DNA of 64,000 nucleotides from Nageia nagi (GCA_050084985.1 JBITNC010000001.1:190588001-190652000), one strand, 5' to 3'. Positions 23,780 through 36,533 are shown, counted from the stretch's first letter. Numbers and translations: made by a program. Notes: generated from the letters alone by a model not told the origin.

Positions 23780-24850
23780 TATTAATATATTGATGCCCCA
23801 TACAATTAAAATACCTATATCAAGGTCCATGAAATTTATTGTCCCCACTTCTTAGTGAGTTTTTATTTCCTTTTCCTCAATGTTGACCTTGATTCTTAAT
23901 CTTTGAGGTCTTCTTCCTTGGTTTATGTGCCTTATTATCCTTCTCATCCTACTAATGGCATCCTTTAGAATTAAAAATTCCCTTAGATTGCTCCTAGTCT
24001 CTTTTTGTTCCTCAATTCTTTGACCACTTCAAAAATAAAGATATCATTTTCCTTGACTACACCCTACCCTTGAGAAAATGTTCCCTTGTATTCTATTTTA
24101 TATCCTCTTTTTGAGAAATATCAAAGTCATTTCATAAGCTCTCTAGTATATGTAAATTAATATGGGTTTAAATTTGAACATTTGGATCTAGTATAAATAT
24201 TTTAACCTTAAGGGATTCATTATTTTTATAAGTACATACCTTAAGAATTGTATGTACTTCATGTAATATTCTTCCATAGTAGATTCCTTTTGAATAAGTC
24301 AAGTAAACTCCTTGAAATTATCAATGTAATATTACTATTTCAAGAACCTTTCCTTAAAATCTTTTAGAAATTATTTCCAAGTTATAGAGCCTAAATATTT
24401 TTGATCAAAAAGTATTTGACCACTCTAAAGCTACTTCCTATATATGGATGGTCACCCAAACTATTAGCTCTTAATGATAATTTCTTTAAGCATAAATATA
24501 TTTCAATTTTATTGATCCATAGTTCATATTTACCAATGTATATAGATATTTTCATATTCTTGAGTTATTTTACAATTTTTACTTTAATCCTGTCTATATG
24601 AAGTTGAGCTTCTTGAGTTTCTCTTTCATTGAAAAGTTTCTTTCTCTTTATTATATTTTCAAACTATCCTAATATTGTATTAGATAAGATTTTTATTTAT
24701 CCATCCCATCTGTAAAGACTTTGTTATTATTATTAGGTTTATTATTCCTCATTCCCCTATTGTGGTGTTATGATGAATCTTGTTTATTATTGGTAATTTC
24801 TTTATTCCTAGGGTTTCTTTGCTATTCACTTCTTATTATTATATCTTATA
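23780..24850 (-). pseudogene. gypsy gag remnant
   Basis: The minus strand downstream of an Asn-rich N-terminus (about 24850-24720) has the layout of a retrotransposon gag domain and then a Lys-rich stretch. A zinc-knuckle trace at about 23850-23780 reads YFNCMGHQYINKYL, where only one Cys and the His remain. Many stops. The assignment rests mainly on position before the protease and RT plus the knuckle trace. Confidence 0.55.
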
Positions 24851-24900
24851 AATGAAAATAGGAGTAAGTTCTCATTATGTAGAAGAATAAATATGCCATC

Positions 24901-26576
24901 AAAATTTCTTTTATAAAAAAAAAAATCAAACAAAATAATCTTTATTATCATTGTGACTCAACCTACTGCATTAAGAAAATAGGAAGATTTGGTTTTGAAT
25001 TTTCCACTTTGTTTCCTAATATGATATTTGGTAAAGAGAAAATAGCATTCATTCATCATGGTTTATCAAGAATCCTATTCTAAAGAATAAATAATGTGGT
25101 TTTCTTTATGCCTTAATATTGGTAGTAGGATATAGTTATCCTAACTAGACCTTACCATCTTGGTATTTTTATCAAACTTTTATTCATAATCATCTCACCA
25201 ATATTTAGGTATAATTATGAAAGCAAGTATCATGCAAGTCTTTAGCCTTACTTATTAGTGTTAAGTATCTTTCCAATTTTAGGCCTACATATATGCAAAT
25301 AGTATAAGTATGTCTATTTATAGTGTTTTAAAATTTGGATATGTTTAAACCTCAAACTTAGGCCCCTCCCTAGGTTTTCCCTCCTAAAATCAAGTTTGGG
25401 CCACATCATCATAGGATATTGACCTTAACATGGATAAATATTTTTCCCCAATTTTGATTCTTAAATAATCTTGCTAATCCTAAAGGCCTACTTCAAGATG
25501 ATTATAGTGCATGTTAGTAATATTTAGGCCTATACTATCATAATCCATATGGATTATGAATTCTTATCAATTTTCCTTTGTTTTGATAAATTCAACTATT
25601 TTCCATTAATACCCTATTAGTTTCTCATCTGATCTCCTTGACCTTATGGATTCTTGATCCATGTTTTATCCTTTTAATACCTTACACTTAAAGGTTTTAT
25701 AGTATCCCTTTTAGGCTACATCATCCTTTTCTTTTGTCATATCATCCCAAATGTCTTCTTGATCCCATTACATTAGCCTCGAGTATCAACTAATTCAATA
25801 ATTGATTAACACATTATTAGTTGCCTTCTCTAATTTTTATACTTATAACATCATAAGACCAAATCTTAGTGCATAAAAATATTATTTTATTTTTATTAAC
25901 CAAAATTAAATTTTCTTGACTATTTTCTTTTTACATTAAATGGATATCTTTTTCAAATGGGGCCTCTTCGAGATCTTAATAGGAAAGGGTTACTTGAGTA
26001 TATTGGTCAAAGAGATATGTGATAACTCACAATGTTAATGGGGATACATTTCTCTCATAAAAATGGGAAAATAACTCTTGTAATTTTCCATTGATAAGCT
26101 AAAGTAAGTATATATGATGTGGGAATTCTTGAGCTCTTGCTTAGTTTTTTGCAACTTCCTTCCTTCCTTAAGGAAATACAAAAACTCTTGTAATGTCATT
26201 TCTTTAACATAACACTAAATTCTTATAGAAGGTTCTTTCATTGTTAATTGTGATAACTTTGGTGGATTCCATTACTTTCCTTTTATTATTTCCCTTTTGG
26301 TTATCCTTCTTTTAAGCTCTTCCTATCTGCCATGCCATTTATATAGTAAGCATAAAATATTTATCCCCTATTGTATAACCTAATATTATTTAATACCAAT
26401 GTAATGATCTTATATATTCATCCTTTTATTTTAAAATGTTAAGATGATATAAACTAACTTACACCTCTTTCCACATTCACAAATTCATATCACTCTTAAT
26501 AGCTTATCTATCATCTTAATAATATTTAAGTACTAAACCATTTTATAAACTTCAATTAGATAAGTCACTTGAGAAT
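24901..26576. other. no recognisable gene; possibly 5' LTR and leader of the minus-strand gypsy
   Basis: AT-rich, stop-dense. TTTTAGGCCTAC-like words recur near 25270, 25490, 25530 and 25710, suggesting worn repeats. No LTR boundary could be fixed. Confidence 0.3.
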
Positions 26577-27536
26577 CACTACTACCAAAAGGTCAATTTG
26601 CATCCTTTTTTGCATCTTAAAATAGGAAAAAGAAAAATTTACATTAATTTACATCATTCTATGTTGAAATGCATCATTTTAATTTTTTTTCCATTTTTCA
26701 CCTTTTTCAACACAAAGTTTGATGCAAATTTTGATACAAATTCCAATGCAAATTTTGACACAAATTTTTATGCAAATTTTGCATCACATTTCATTGAGAA
26801 AAACATAAAACATGTTTTTCCTATTCATTAATTGACCAATTGATGGCTCACATCCATTTTTTCCTCTATCCATACCAAAAGTGATTAGCCAATAGCCAAA
26901 TACCCTCTCCTATCTATATATATCAACAAACCCACCCTATAATCCTTACATTTCATGAACTTTAGCTAATTTTGTTCTTATATTTTAGATTTTCATCATA
27001 GCTATGGCACTCAAGGAAGATAAGAAACCCAAAGAGAATAAGCCAACATGAAAAAAACTCCATAATTGAAGAAAAGAAAAAAGAGAATAAGCCCATAGTT
27101 GCATAAAAAAAAACTCCTTCAAATACTAATAAAGAAGCAAACATTAAAAACCTTACTATATTATTTAAATTTTTAAAACCTCAACTACTAACCCCATTCC
27201 TGAACTGGTTCAATGGACCTATATCATTGTCCTAAAGACCTAATAAAAATGATGTACCTTATAGAGGCTATAAATTTAGATCTCGATATCATTTTGAGCC
27301 TATTTTTTTTTTTAATCACATAGAATTAATATGAATTTAAAAAAAAAATGATGCAAATTATGAAAATTAGATGCAAAAATTGATACAAATTCTAAAAATT
27401 GATGTAAAAATTGATGCAATTTTTGACTTGTTGTTTGCATCCTTTTTTGCATCAAAAAAATTGGAAAAACATAAAAAAAAACAATAATAAACAGTTTAGA
27501 TACAAAAAAGTATGCAAACCCTTTTTTTTAGTAGTG
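26577..27536. mobile_element. small non-autonomous CACTA (En/Spm-type) DNA transposon
   Basis: The left end CACTACTACCAAAAGG...TTTGCATCCTTTTTTGCATC at 26577 is inverted at the right end, which reads CACTACTAAAAAAAAGGG...TTTGCATACTTTTTTGTATC from 27536 on the minus strand. The arms are about 40 bp with a few mismatches. The 3-bp direct duplication AAT flanks both sides (26574-26576 and 27537-27539). CACTA ends and 3-bp duplications define this superfamily. Both subterminal regions carry many ATGCAAA-type repeats (26722-26795 and 27350-27445), in opposite orientation on the two sides, like the transposase-binding repeats of En/Spm. At 960 bp it has no transposase and would need one in trans. 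Confidence 0.88.
26889..27051 (+). promoter_or_regulatory. promoter-like block and tiny frame inside the CACTA element
   Basis: CCAAT at 26889-26893, a TATA-like TCTATATATAT at 26913-26923, then an ATG at 27004 opening a 15-codon frame MALKEDKKPKENKPT with a TGA at 27049. Spacing is typical of a plant promoter. Lys-rich text continues after the stop with further breaks. It may be the remaining 5' end of a transposase gene of the parent element; this is inference. Confidence 0.4.
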
Positions 27537-27539
27537 AAT

Positions 27540-29645
27540 TTTTCCATATTGTTCTCACAAAAGTTCATTTCTTTTTTAACCATAACAATATAGTTATTCC
27601 TAAATCATTATAAATGATGCATTATCAAACATTTATATACTTTATCTCATATTTCTTATAGTGTGATATATTATCATTTCAAATCTAGAATTTGTCCCTA
27701 TGCCTAAGCCATTCATTATTTCCCTTAAATATATACAAATTATTTACCAAATTCAATAAGTAGTTAACTTGTCTTACAAGCAATTCAAAGGGACAAACCA
27801 TGAAATAAATAGTATTTTTTGTGGAAAAATCCAAATGGAAAAAACTATAGTCAAATATTCTTAGAAGCTTTATCGGTCATGAATCATAGTTATAATCCTC
27901 TTCATGCTCCATGCATGGTTTTGAATTATATAATATAATGAAATAGTTAAAATCTCAATTGGGCCTTTATGTTTCAAAGCATCTCATTATGAAGGCTCAT
28001 AACGCATACAAGTATATCATTTTTTGGTGAGGGCTTATAGGGGTATATCTAGTAATAAGCAATAAGAATATTTAATCCTTAACTATGGAACAATATGTAT
28101 GTAATAAATTATTTATACAACATGATGGAATGAAGAAATTAAATTCAATTTCTCATGGCCTTTACTCCACTCTTATGCAACCTGAAAATATGTTTAAGCA
28201 TGTCCTTCTTATGGATACTATTACCTCTATCACACATTATCTAATGCAATTCAACCCTTAAATCCTATATGCATAATCCTTCCCTACTTATTTCATGCAT
28301 ATTAAGAGTATAACAAAAATATTTATAATCTTTTTTTCGATTTTCATCTTGCTCATATCCAAAAAGAAATAAAAGGGTCTTTTTTTTTTAAATAAATGGT
28401 ATCATTGTATTGTTAATGACATCCTTATAAGATATATGAATATTATTTAATGAGTAACTACTCATGGTAGTAACTAAATAAAATATTCATTAGCATTTTA
28501 TAAAAGGATTCTTCTCAATAAAATATATCCTTTTTCTAAATATTTTATAAGAATTCATTAATGATATTCATTTAAAACAAATTCTAACAATTCATTCTAA
28601 TAAAAATTTTATCAAATATGAAAGGATTGTTCCTTTAACAAAAATATCTTCTCAAGACATACAAATCAAAGATATCTTCTATCTTTCCAAATTATGATAC
28701 ATAAAATGCATTTAGATGATATCCTTAAAAATTATCTTTCACTTTTTGAAAATATATTGCATGTAATATTGTAACTTAACAACATATAATTAAGAATTAC
28801 ATTTTTAATTGATACCATATATTTATTCTAAATGTAGTATGTGGTATGTAATTTAGAAATAAACCTTCCATACATTTTTATTTTTATATTCCACTTATTC
28901 AAGTATTAAACATATGTAATGTATCTTAACAATAAGATCTTTAGATTATTACATTTCAATGATACCTCCTAATTATCAAGAATACAAAACATGAAGTATA
29001 AATTAATAAGAAATTCTTGTTTATGTTATACAATTTAGAGATGTTTTTGATCTTTCTAAGTTGCAATACATGAAAAATATTTTGACCAAACCATATAAAT
29101 ATATAACATTTAAATCTATATTTTACCTATTAGAAGACTTAGAGTATTGAATTTCTTGGTATGCAAAATGTAATATATTTTTGGCATTTAGGTTCATCAT
29201 CTTATTTCATGTGTATCACAATTGAATAAAAATCATCAATAATTTATTACAAACTTTGTATAGATACTAAATAATATGAATTTTATGTTTGGAGCATTTA
29301 GAAAAATGATTAGAGAAACTACAACAATCATGAAAAGCCTCCTTAAATTATTTTTCAATTTTCTCCTCCCTCTAAACTATTAACTCATGAATTCTTTCCA
29401 AGCTTGAGTAAGAAGAATGATACAAGATAGAAGCCATTCCTACAATATTTCACAAGAGATCATCAAGCCAATGGGAGATCTTATCATGATTTAAAAGAGA
29501 GAAGATTCAAATATTTTCAAAGGATAATCTAATAAATTCATACTACCTAAGCTAAGATGCAAGAAGGTAAGAAAAACCTAGGTCAAACCAAAGAAAGGGA
29601 AATGACATTCTAAAAGATGCTACCAATCCAAAGAATAAAAGCATA
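27540..29645. other. no recognisable gene
   Basis: Very AT-rich. From 28660 to 29170 words such as TCTTTCCAAATTATGATACAT and TCTTTCTAAGTTGCAATACAT recur loosely, suggesting an old dispersed repeat. The end (29350-29640) may belong to the LINE leader that follows. Confidence 0.3.
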
Positions 29646-29767
29646 TTATCTATGATTTCAAAAAAGGATATTGATTCTAAACATTTCATTTAGTGTTATT
29701 CCATAGTGTTATCTATGATTTCAAAAAAGGATATTGATTCTAAACATTTCATTTAGTGTTATTCCAT
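29646..29767. repeat. perfect 63-bp-period tandem duplication
   Basis: The block TTATCTATGATTTC...TAGTGTTATTCCAT occurs at 29646-29704 and again at 29709-29767 with no mismatch that I can see. Identity in such a decayed setting suggests a recent duplication. Confidence 0.92.
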
Positions 29768-29790
29768 CCTAACTATGTGTAATCCTAAAA

Positions 29791-29927
29791 TATGTGAGCA
29801 TGGAGTAACAGAATAGCAAGCATGGAGTAACAAAAGTGTGAGCACAAAGCAACAGAAGGGTGAGTGCAGCATTACAAAAATGGTCTAAGCAAGTGTAGTG
29901 TAACAGTAGTACAAATTCATCATAACA
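29791..29927 (+). repeat. 22-bp tandem array upstream of LINE ORF1, about six units
   Basis: The unit core GCATGGAGTAACA starts at 29798 and 29820, with variants at 29842 and 29864, exactly 22 bases apart. Two more diverged units follow after a 7-base shift (29893 and 29915). The array lies about 330 bases before the LINE ORF1 remnant. Tandem monomers in LINE 5' regions act as promoters in some LINEs (for example mouse L1); here that is inference. Confidence 0.75.
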
Positions 29928-30249
29928 AAAGCTTGAACATGATAGGTTGTTATTAAGCAAAATTATAGCTTAGAAAAGCTATAATCCTACTAAAATACAA
30001 CCAAATAATGTTCAAAATGTGATGAATAAATCAAGAACACAAACTGATCAAAAGCACCCCAGAAATGGAAGAGCATGTTGATGTAGGAAAAACCTTTCAT
30101 AGAGGAAGCAATCAGTATGGTATTGGAGCCTAAATTCATTAATGATGAGGTTAGTAAATTGATTCCAAAAAGTATAATAGATAAGGAAGAAGATGGGCTA
30201 AAATTAGACCTTGTTGTTTGATTTGTTGGGGTACGACCCCCTCTAGACA

Positions 30250-31330
30250 TGATTCAAAGTTAGATGAAAGTAAGATGGAGTACCAAAGGGTGGATATCGC
30301 TAGTTGCTCTCTAAAGAGAATTTCTATTATTCAAATTTCAATTTGATGAAAATCTACAAAAAGTGATAGAGATGGGTCCATGGTTCCTGGGGAAGAAAGG
30401 ATTAGTCATTAAGAGATGTGAGAAAATCTTCCTCTCTTATAGCAAAAATTTTAACTTTGTCCCAACATGGGTCTCACTACCTGGACTTCATCCATCTTGT
30501 TAGCACCTATATTTTATAGTTGGAATTGCAAAATTTATTATATTTCTTATCACAATTGAGTGATCAACAAGATTAAAACTTAAGTTTACATATGCAAGAT
30601 TTATGGTTAATTTAGATATTTCTAAACCTATGATGAAGGAGATAAAATTGAAAACACAAGATGGAAGACTATGAATGCAATCAATTGTATATGAAAACAT
30701 TTTGATACAATGTGAAATTTATAAGAGTTATGAGCACTATGCAAAGGACTACCTAGAAAAGAAAAGGAGGGATAAAAATAAGGGAGAAAAAGTAAAGAAT
30801 GAAAAGAAGTCTTAGGAAAAATAGAAAGAGCAAGAGTGGAAATTAGTATAGAAACAAAAAATAGAAAAAAAAATAGCAGAATACATTCAAAGCACAAAAA
30901 AAATGAACCACATCAAAAAAATAGTCAACTCCAAAAGATGTCCAACAGAAGAAATCAGCCATAACAAATTGGAACCCCTATGCAGTGCTGTCAATTTTAG
31001 AAGGAACAAATAGAGAAGAAGTAGATTACAATATAGATTTTTTGGAATATGATGTAGCAAACATGGAAGGTGTGGGAGTGGAAGAAAAAGTTGAAAAAAT
31101 AATCAAGAGGGAAATAAAAAAAATCAAGGAATGCATACAGTCAAGGAATAACAACACAACAAGAAGGCCAAGAAGGAATCCTACAACAAAATTTACTAAA
31201 CACTAGGAAATCAGCCAATGTTGGACAAAGATATGTTGGGAGACCATCCCAAGGATATACTAGAAAGAAACTCACTGAATAGGATATAACAAATGAAAAA
31301 TAGTAACTTTACATCATACCAATAAATCTT
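30250..31330 (+). pseudogene. LINE ORF1 remnant with DUF4283 and CCHC knuckle
   Basis: Plant LINE ORF1 proteins bind element RNA. At 30320-30560 the plus strand reads DENLQKVIEMGPWFLGKKG, then LVIKRCEK and FVPTWVSLPGLHP, the DUF4283 signature. A CCHC-type knuckle stands at 30711-30752, C-E-I-Y-K-S-Y-E-H-Y-A-K-D-Y. Cys 1 and the His are kept; the second and third Cys read Tyr, each a single TGT/TGC to TAT/TAC change. A long Lys/Glu-rich tail follows to about 31330. Stops are scattered. There is no ORF2 (endonuclease and RT) downstream, so the copy is incomplete. The 5' start is uncertain because of an early frame change and stop near 30300-30345. Confidence 0.75.
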
Positions 31331-32689
31331 AGGCCACCTTTGGGCTGAATAAAGGTTTTCTTGATTAAGATATCCTAGTAGTAAAGCGATATTTGGATAA
31401 TATCCTAACTATAATTCAGAGGCATTATGGCTACATTTTGATTATTTTTTTGTATTGGGGATACCAACATGTTATAGTTGGGTATCATATGATCTAATTC
31501 GATTAATAGTTCTTTTGCAAATTATATTAGCTACCACCAAGTATAGCTGGGTAGTGGTTTTAGTTATCTGAATCCATTTTTTTGACCAATTTTGGGACCT
31601 AGCTTAAAACCTACACTTTTATAATATCTTTTACCTTTTATTATCATCCTAATTATGTTAGTTAAAAATAAATAGATTTTTATTCCACTAGTTTGTACTA
31701 GAATATGCATTGTATCATTATTCATATAAGGTCTTCCAAGGCATTAGTATGCACTCATAACTTCATTGAGAATGAACATGGGAGCTAAACTAATTTCAAT
31801 GTAGATAAATGACAACCATATGATTTGGAACATACTAGTTGATGATTAGAAGAATAATAATGGGAGTGAAGATAATACCCATTTCTAAAAATATGCATCT
31901 ACATCTCTTACCCAGTATTATGAACCCAAAAACTTCATCTCTAGTTGGATGTGCAATGTTAGATTATTAGGATATGAGGAGAAAATATCTTGGTAAAATA
32001 AAATATATAGAAACCCAAATATGATAAATTATAAGATGAATATGAACAACTCTACTCTCTACATAACTAGGAATTCAAATAGTAATGCAAATACCACAAT
32101 CTAGAGACTATAATATGTAAAACTTCCATATGATTCCTTCATAGTACATTATTTGTGCTACCTCTCTTCACATACTTTATTTTATCCATACCACCCTCTC
32201 TTATTTTTTTTCTTTGTACACTCTCAGCTCATATGCATGTGTGTAGTGTGTGTTGGCATCTTGCATGCCCACTTTACTTTGTCAGAGGTGTGGGTTGCAA
32301 GGTATCCATATTCATTTACATAACCATAATCTAAGCCAATGGTGGAGTCCAAAAACCTTCCTAATTAGGAAATGTATGATGTCCAAGAATGGACATTCTC
32401 CCCTATAAACCTTTCCAATATTCCTTGTTGGCAAAGATATGAAACAAGAATATCAATTTATCTAATTCTAATGTTAAAATAATTCATAATATTTATTTTT
32501 GACTTCATATTTATTTTAATAAAATATTTAACATTATATATTATGTTATATAAATATTAATGTATAATTAGCTAGTTACTTAAATATATAATATCTCTAT
32601 TGTTAAATTATCTCCATAACATTTGAATTTATCCCTTTATGTATTTATATAATTATTTATACAAATACATTATATCTACGCACACTTAA
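31331..32689. other. no recognisable gene
   Basis: Follows LINE ORF1, but I see no endonuclease or RT motif. Near 31440-31580 two GTATAGTTGGGTA-type words recur (TTATAGTTGGGTATC and GTATAGCTGGGTAGT). The end approaches the RNase H remnant of the minus-strand Tat-like element. No 3' LTR of that element was found. Confidence 0.3.
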
Positions 32690-33170
32690 GGAAATCTTCA
32701 TTTAAGGAACTCGTATCATTTTGGGGAGCATATTCTATCAAATCTTCTATTATCTGACCTTTCTTAATTTTTTAATTTATGAACACTAAATTTTATTCTT
32801 GAAGAAACCCAAACACATTAGCTTCCCTTACTAAATTATGTATATTTTATAGCAAATAGCTCAATGGATCCATTTATGCTATAAAATAACTATTATTGTT
32901 AAGTATATAATATGTTAGTTTTTGTATAGTGAAAACTATAGTATAACACAACTTATCAATTAAGGTATATAATATGTTAATCTATCAATGTTTTGATTAT
33001 GTAATAAATATTTCTTTCATCACTACTTTCATTACTTTGAGCTAGCCTTATGCCTAACACTTTGATTGGTTCTAAAACATAAACGTATAATACCTTGTCC
33101 ATTTCTAAAGGAATTAAAACTAGTACATTAACAAAATATTCCTTAATAGCATTGAAATATATTTTACACT
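32690..33170 (-). pseudogene. Tat-like gypsy RNase H remnant
   Basis: The minus strand at 33165-33000 reads FNAIKEYFVNVLVLIPLEM, then DKVLYVYV...LGIRLAQSNES and NIYYIIKTLID. These match the start of Tat-lineage RNase H, normally LYLYLxVxxxAxGAxLxQ...xIYYxSxxL. Lower down (about 32760-32700) an FP-DIM-type block fits the end of the domain. Stops are frequent. It follows the RT remnant at 33430-34300 in order, with part of the RT palm missing between them. Confidence 0.65.
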
Positions 33171-33429
33171 TATTATCTCATTCAAACTATGAATTATTCT
33201 CGAGAAGGTGAGTTAAAGGACCATATATATTCACTTGCTATGATATTAACCTTCTTATTTTTTAATCCTTCCATGAACACTTTTTAACTCTTTAAAATTC
33301 AATGGAGGAGATATCTCTATTATTGATTCATTTTCTTGACATCAACTTATATTCCTTTAGTTATTTATATTATGAAACCCAACTTATATAATAATACATG
33401 TTATTTTTTACAAATATTATTCATTAATT

Positions 33430-34300
33430 CAAATATGATTATATGTTGAAAACCCTTTTGTGAATGATTATTATAGAATCCATAATTTTCTCTATATTCA
33501 AAAGTGAAAAATTATCTTTACAATGTGCCTTATTTTGCATACCCTTATCTCTTCACTAGGCTTAGTTACATAAACTTTGTTAGAGAAACAAGGGAAATAA
33601 TCAATTCTATAATAAAATTATGTTGAAGATATTTTTCTATCTCCTTTTTAACTAATTGGGAAATGTTTGGTTTATTATTTCTTAATTTATATTTTATAGA
33701 CTTGGCATCTTTAAGAAATACAACATTATGTATAACAAATTTTAGATATAAAGTAAGGTTATCATCATAATACCAAGAAAATATATCTAAAAAATTTATT
33801 AGAATCGATTTATACTTATGTTATTACTATTTTGAAATCCAGTCTCCTACTTTTGTCAACCTTGGATCTTTCTCATTTCTAATATGGATATCAATTTTAT
33901 CCTCATTCAAAAATGTGGGTTCATGTCTTAACTTTCATGGAGTATGTAACACTCCTAACTCTTCACCATAAATATATTTGTTAGCCATCATTCCCCTTAC
34001 CTATCTATTGCTAAACTAAAATAATAAGAGATCTAATGTAACTAGTATAAACCTATTATATCTTGATGGCCAAATACTTAGTATGCATTCATGCCATACT
34101 TTTTGTTATCTTTCTCTTACTTGTATCCAAAATAGGAATGATCAAGGAGTATATATCTTAATTTTCTCTTTTTATTTAATTTGGTCAACTTTAGTTTTTC
34201 CCTAGGAAACTCAAGTAATGCATCTTTAGTTGAAAACATATCCAAAGAAGCCTCCTCATAAATTAACTAACCTTCATCCATTATTAATATTGGGAACTAA
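33430..34300 (-). pseudogene. Tat-like gypsy RT N-terminal remnant
   Basis: From about 33900 downward the minus strand reads DPRLTKVGDWIS, FLDIFSWYYDD, KDAKSIKYKLRNNKPNIS and QLVKKEIEKYLQHNFI. After a shift comes YVTKPSEEIRVC, the start of the fingers (normally VTKKDGKIRVC). This is the linker and finger segment typical of Tat/Athila polymerases. The YxDD palm is not found; sequence jumps to RNase H-like text below 33170, so a deletion is likely. Region 33950-34300 holds worn upstream linker. Confidence 0.68.
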
Positions 34301-36533
34301 AACAAAAGAGCCTAAAATAATTTTTTTTAATTAATTTATATAAAAATATCATAAAGAATAGGATGATAATCAATCTCACCATATTTTTCATAGTTATTAA
34401 GATCATATATTACCCGTGTTTTGGATGAGATTGGGTTAATAGTTCCAAAACATTTAAAGGACCTTGCTCATTCTTTCCCAATTAAAGCTACAAAATATAT
34501 CCAAATAAATATCCATAATTGTTGAATTTATGGTCATATCATTTTTCTTTTTCATTTTTTTTAAATGAATTTCTCACTCTTTTTACTAATTTTTAGCTTC
34601 TATAACTAACTTTTTATTGATTCTAATTGTCCCTGGGAAACCTTGAGATATTCTTGAAACTCCTTATCTTTATTTAGGCTAAAAATTTATGGAGAACTAT
34701 ATTTATGGTTATATTTATTTTCCTAATAGGATCAATCATGGCCCTATTTTTAGCGAATTTTAAATTTTCTAAAGTCTTAAAGTGATTATGGAAGTTTTAT
34801 ATTGATCATTATGTAAGTATCAATTCATAAATTTTAGGCTTTTATTTTTTACTTTTTTTCAGTAGCTCTTTTATTAAGTTTATTCATTGATTTTGCATGA
34901 TTTTTTAAAATTATCAATATTCTTAAGTAAGGGAACCTCATTATGGGTTACAAGGGATTACCTTTAATTTTTAATTTTTAGCATATGCTAATTCTTGAAA
35001 TGATTTTCATATTATAAATACTTATATATATTTCCTTCATGGTCAAACTTGATACATCTATGAAATGTTGATAGGATGATCCCCATGGCATGGATACATG
35101 GTTTCCCTAGATGCAAGTTGTATGACAAGGAACTTTTAGTAATGTAATAAGGATAAATAATTATCTAGGGTAAAATTTCTATTGGAAAATTGATTATCCC
35201 TACACATTACTTTTTTTACTTATGTGAGGTGTCATTCAGAGCTATTAATCCTCACAAAGTTGGGGAAGGCACTTGCTAGCATTCAACTCAAGTAAATTTT
35301 TCAAGGAGGGAATTGATCCAGGCTCTTATGGTGGTTAACATTTTCCTTTTTCACCACACCACCCATGTGAGCTATCCCTACACATTACTTTTATTTATTA
35401 TTAAATCTCTTAATTTTATTTTTTTATTAAGTTGAAAAATATGATTTTGAAAAGATGTTGAACATTTTTATAGATAAAGATAAGAAGTATTATCTTGGAA
35501 AAAATCATCTAAGATCAAAATCTAGAACTCAACAATATCTTATCGAGTATGGACCCTTGTAAAATCGAGAGATACATATATGAAACATAGGCCTAAAAAA
35601 TTAAAGATATTTTACCACCTAAAAATTGTACTCCTCCAAAAAAAAAATCTAAAGGTTTTCTAAAATATGGAAAAACTTAAAATGAAACATAAGAACTCTA
35701 TTTCAAAAAATCAAAAAAGGGACCTAAAAGATTAAATAAACATTAATATTGCCCAACATATTCTAGTCCCCACAAAAATCATTTTAAAAAGGGATTTAAA
35801 CTTTAAACCAACTTCTCACCCTTATGTGAATTGAGAATCCACTGAAGAACCTTTTCTATAAGAAATCTCCTATAGGATCCTTTGATAGAAATCTCCTATA
35901 GGTACTAAGTATACATATATTTCCCCATTTATAAGGGACTAAGTTTTTATAGTATCCAAATCTAATCCACATTCTTCAAAAGAAACAAAGTAGGATATTA
36001 GGATAATAAGAGTGATATTTTACCTTCTCCATAGGATAAAACTTAATTTTTTCAAAAGGATAAACCCTCTAACACCTCTATATGTATTTGGTGTCTAATT
36101 AATATTCACCCATACACTAGTTAAATGAGCTTCACCAACCATCCACCACTAATAACATTCTTCAACTCCAAATGAGAATAATTATCAAGGTTAATATATT
36201 GAAACATGTCACTTATGAGTCCTTCAAAGAGATAAAATATGGTCTAAGTACCTCCAACACCCTTTCTTTATTGATTAATCAATATGTTCTCATACATCCA
36301 TACCCTAAACTCCAAGGATTACCATTTAAATCCCCTACCCATCTCTCCTACCATATATTGTTATTAATTACCCTAAGGATTATACTAAGGAGATAGAAAT
36401 AATCACTTCAAACTCTAAAATATCTTGAGCTAAAAACCTACCTTGATAGGATTTTAATTATATCTTTATTTTCCCATAAAATAAAGCCTTTAAACTTCTA
36501 CTACTTCTTATTAAAAACCCTTATGATGGGTTA
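34301..36533. other. no recognisable gene apart from the SINE
   Basis: Between the Tat-like RT remnant and the inserted coding-poor element. It should be the gag-protease to RT linker of the Tat element but is too worn to read. AGAAATCTCCTATAGG occurs twice (about 35860 and 35888). The open frames at 36172-36396 and 36533-36715 match nothing known to me. Confidence 0.3.
35195..35392 (-). mobile_element. tRNA-derived SINE with perfect 20-bp target duplication
   Basis: A 158-bp body (35215-35372) is flanked by an identical 20-bp duplication TATCCCTACACATTACTTTT at 35195-35214 and 35373-35392. Read on the minus strand, the body begins with a box A match TAGCTCACATGGG (35374-35362, using two flank bases). 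It has a box B-like GGATCAATTCC at 35319-35309 (consensus GGTTCRANTCC) and ends with a short A-run (TAAGTAAAAAAA). This is the structure of a pol III tRNA-type SINE moved by LINE machinery. The unbroken duplication implies a recent insertion relative to its surroundings. The parent tRNA is not identified. Confidence 0.8.

Larger units (their letters stand above)
18000..24900 (-). mobile_element. broken minus-strand Ty3/gypsy element with all polyprotein domains
   Basis: Running down the minus strand, the domains appear in normal gypsy order: gag (24850-23780), protease (about 23600), RT fingers and palm (23190-22430), RT thumb and RNase H (20560-20060), integrase (18960-18120). RT and RNase H are about 1.9 kb apart and RNase H and integrase about 1.1 kb apart. 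Both gaps are larger than normal and filled with unrelated sequence, so the element was interrupted or is a composite of two related copies. No LTR pair could be matched. A minus-strand CAACTTGGGGGCAACC at about 17817-17835 could be the polypurine tract. Integrase before the 3' end and after RT excludes a copia order. Confidence 0.75.
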
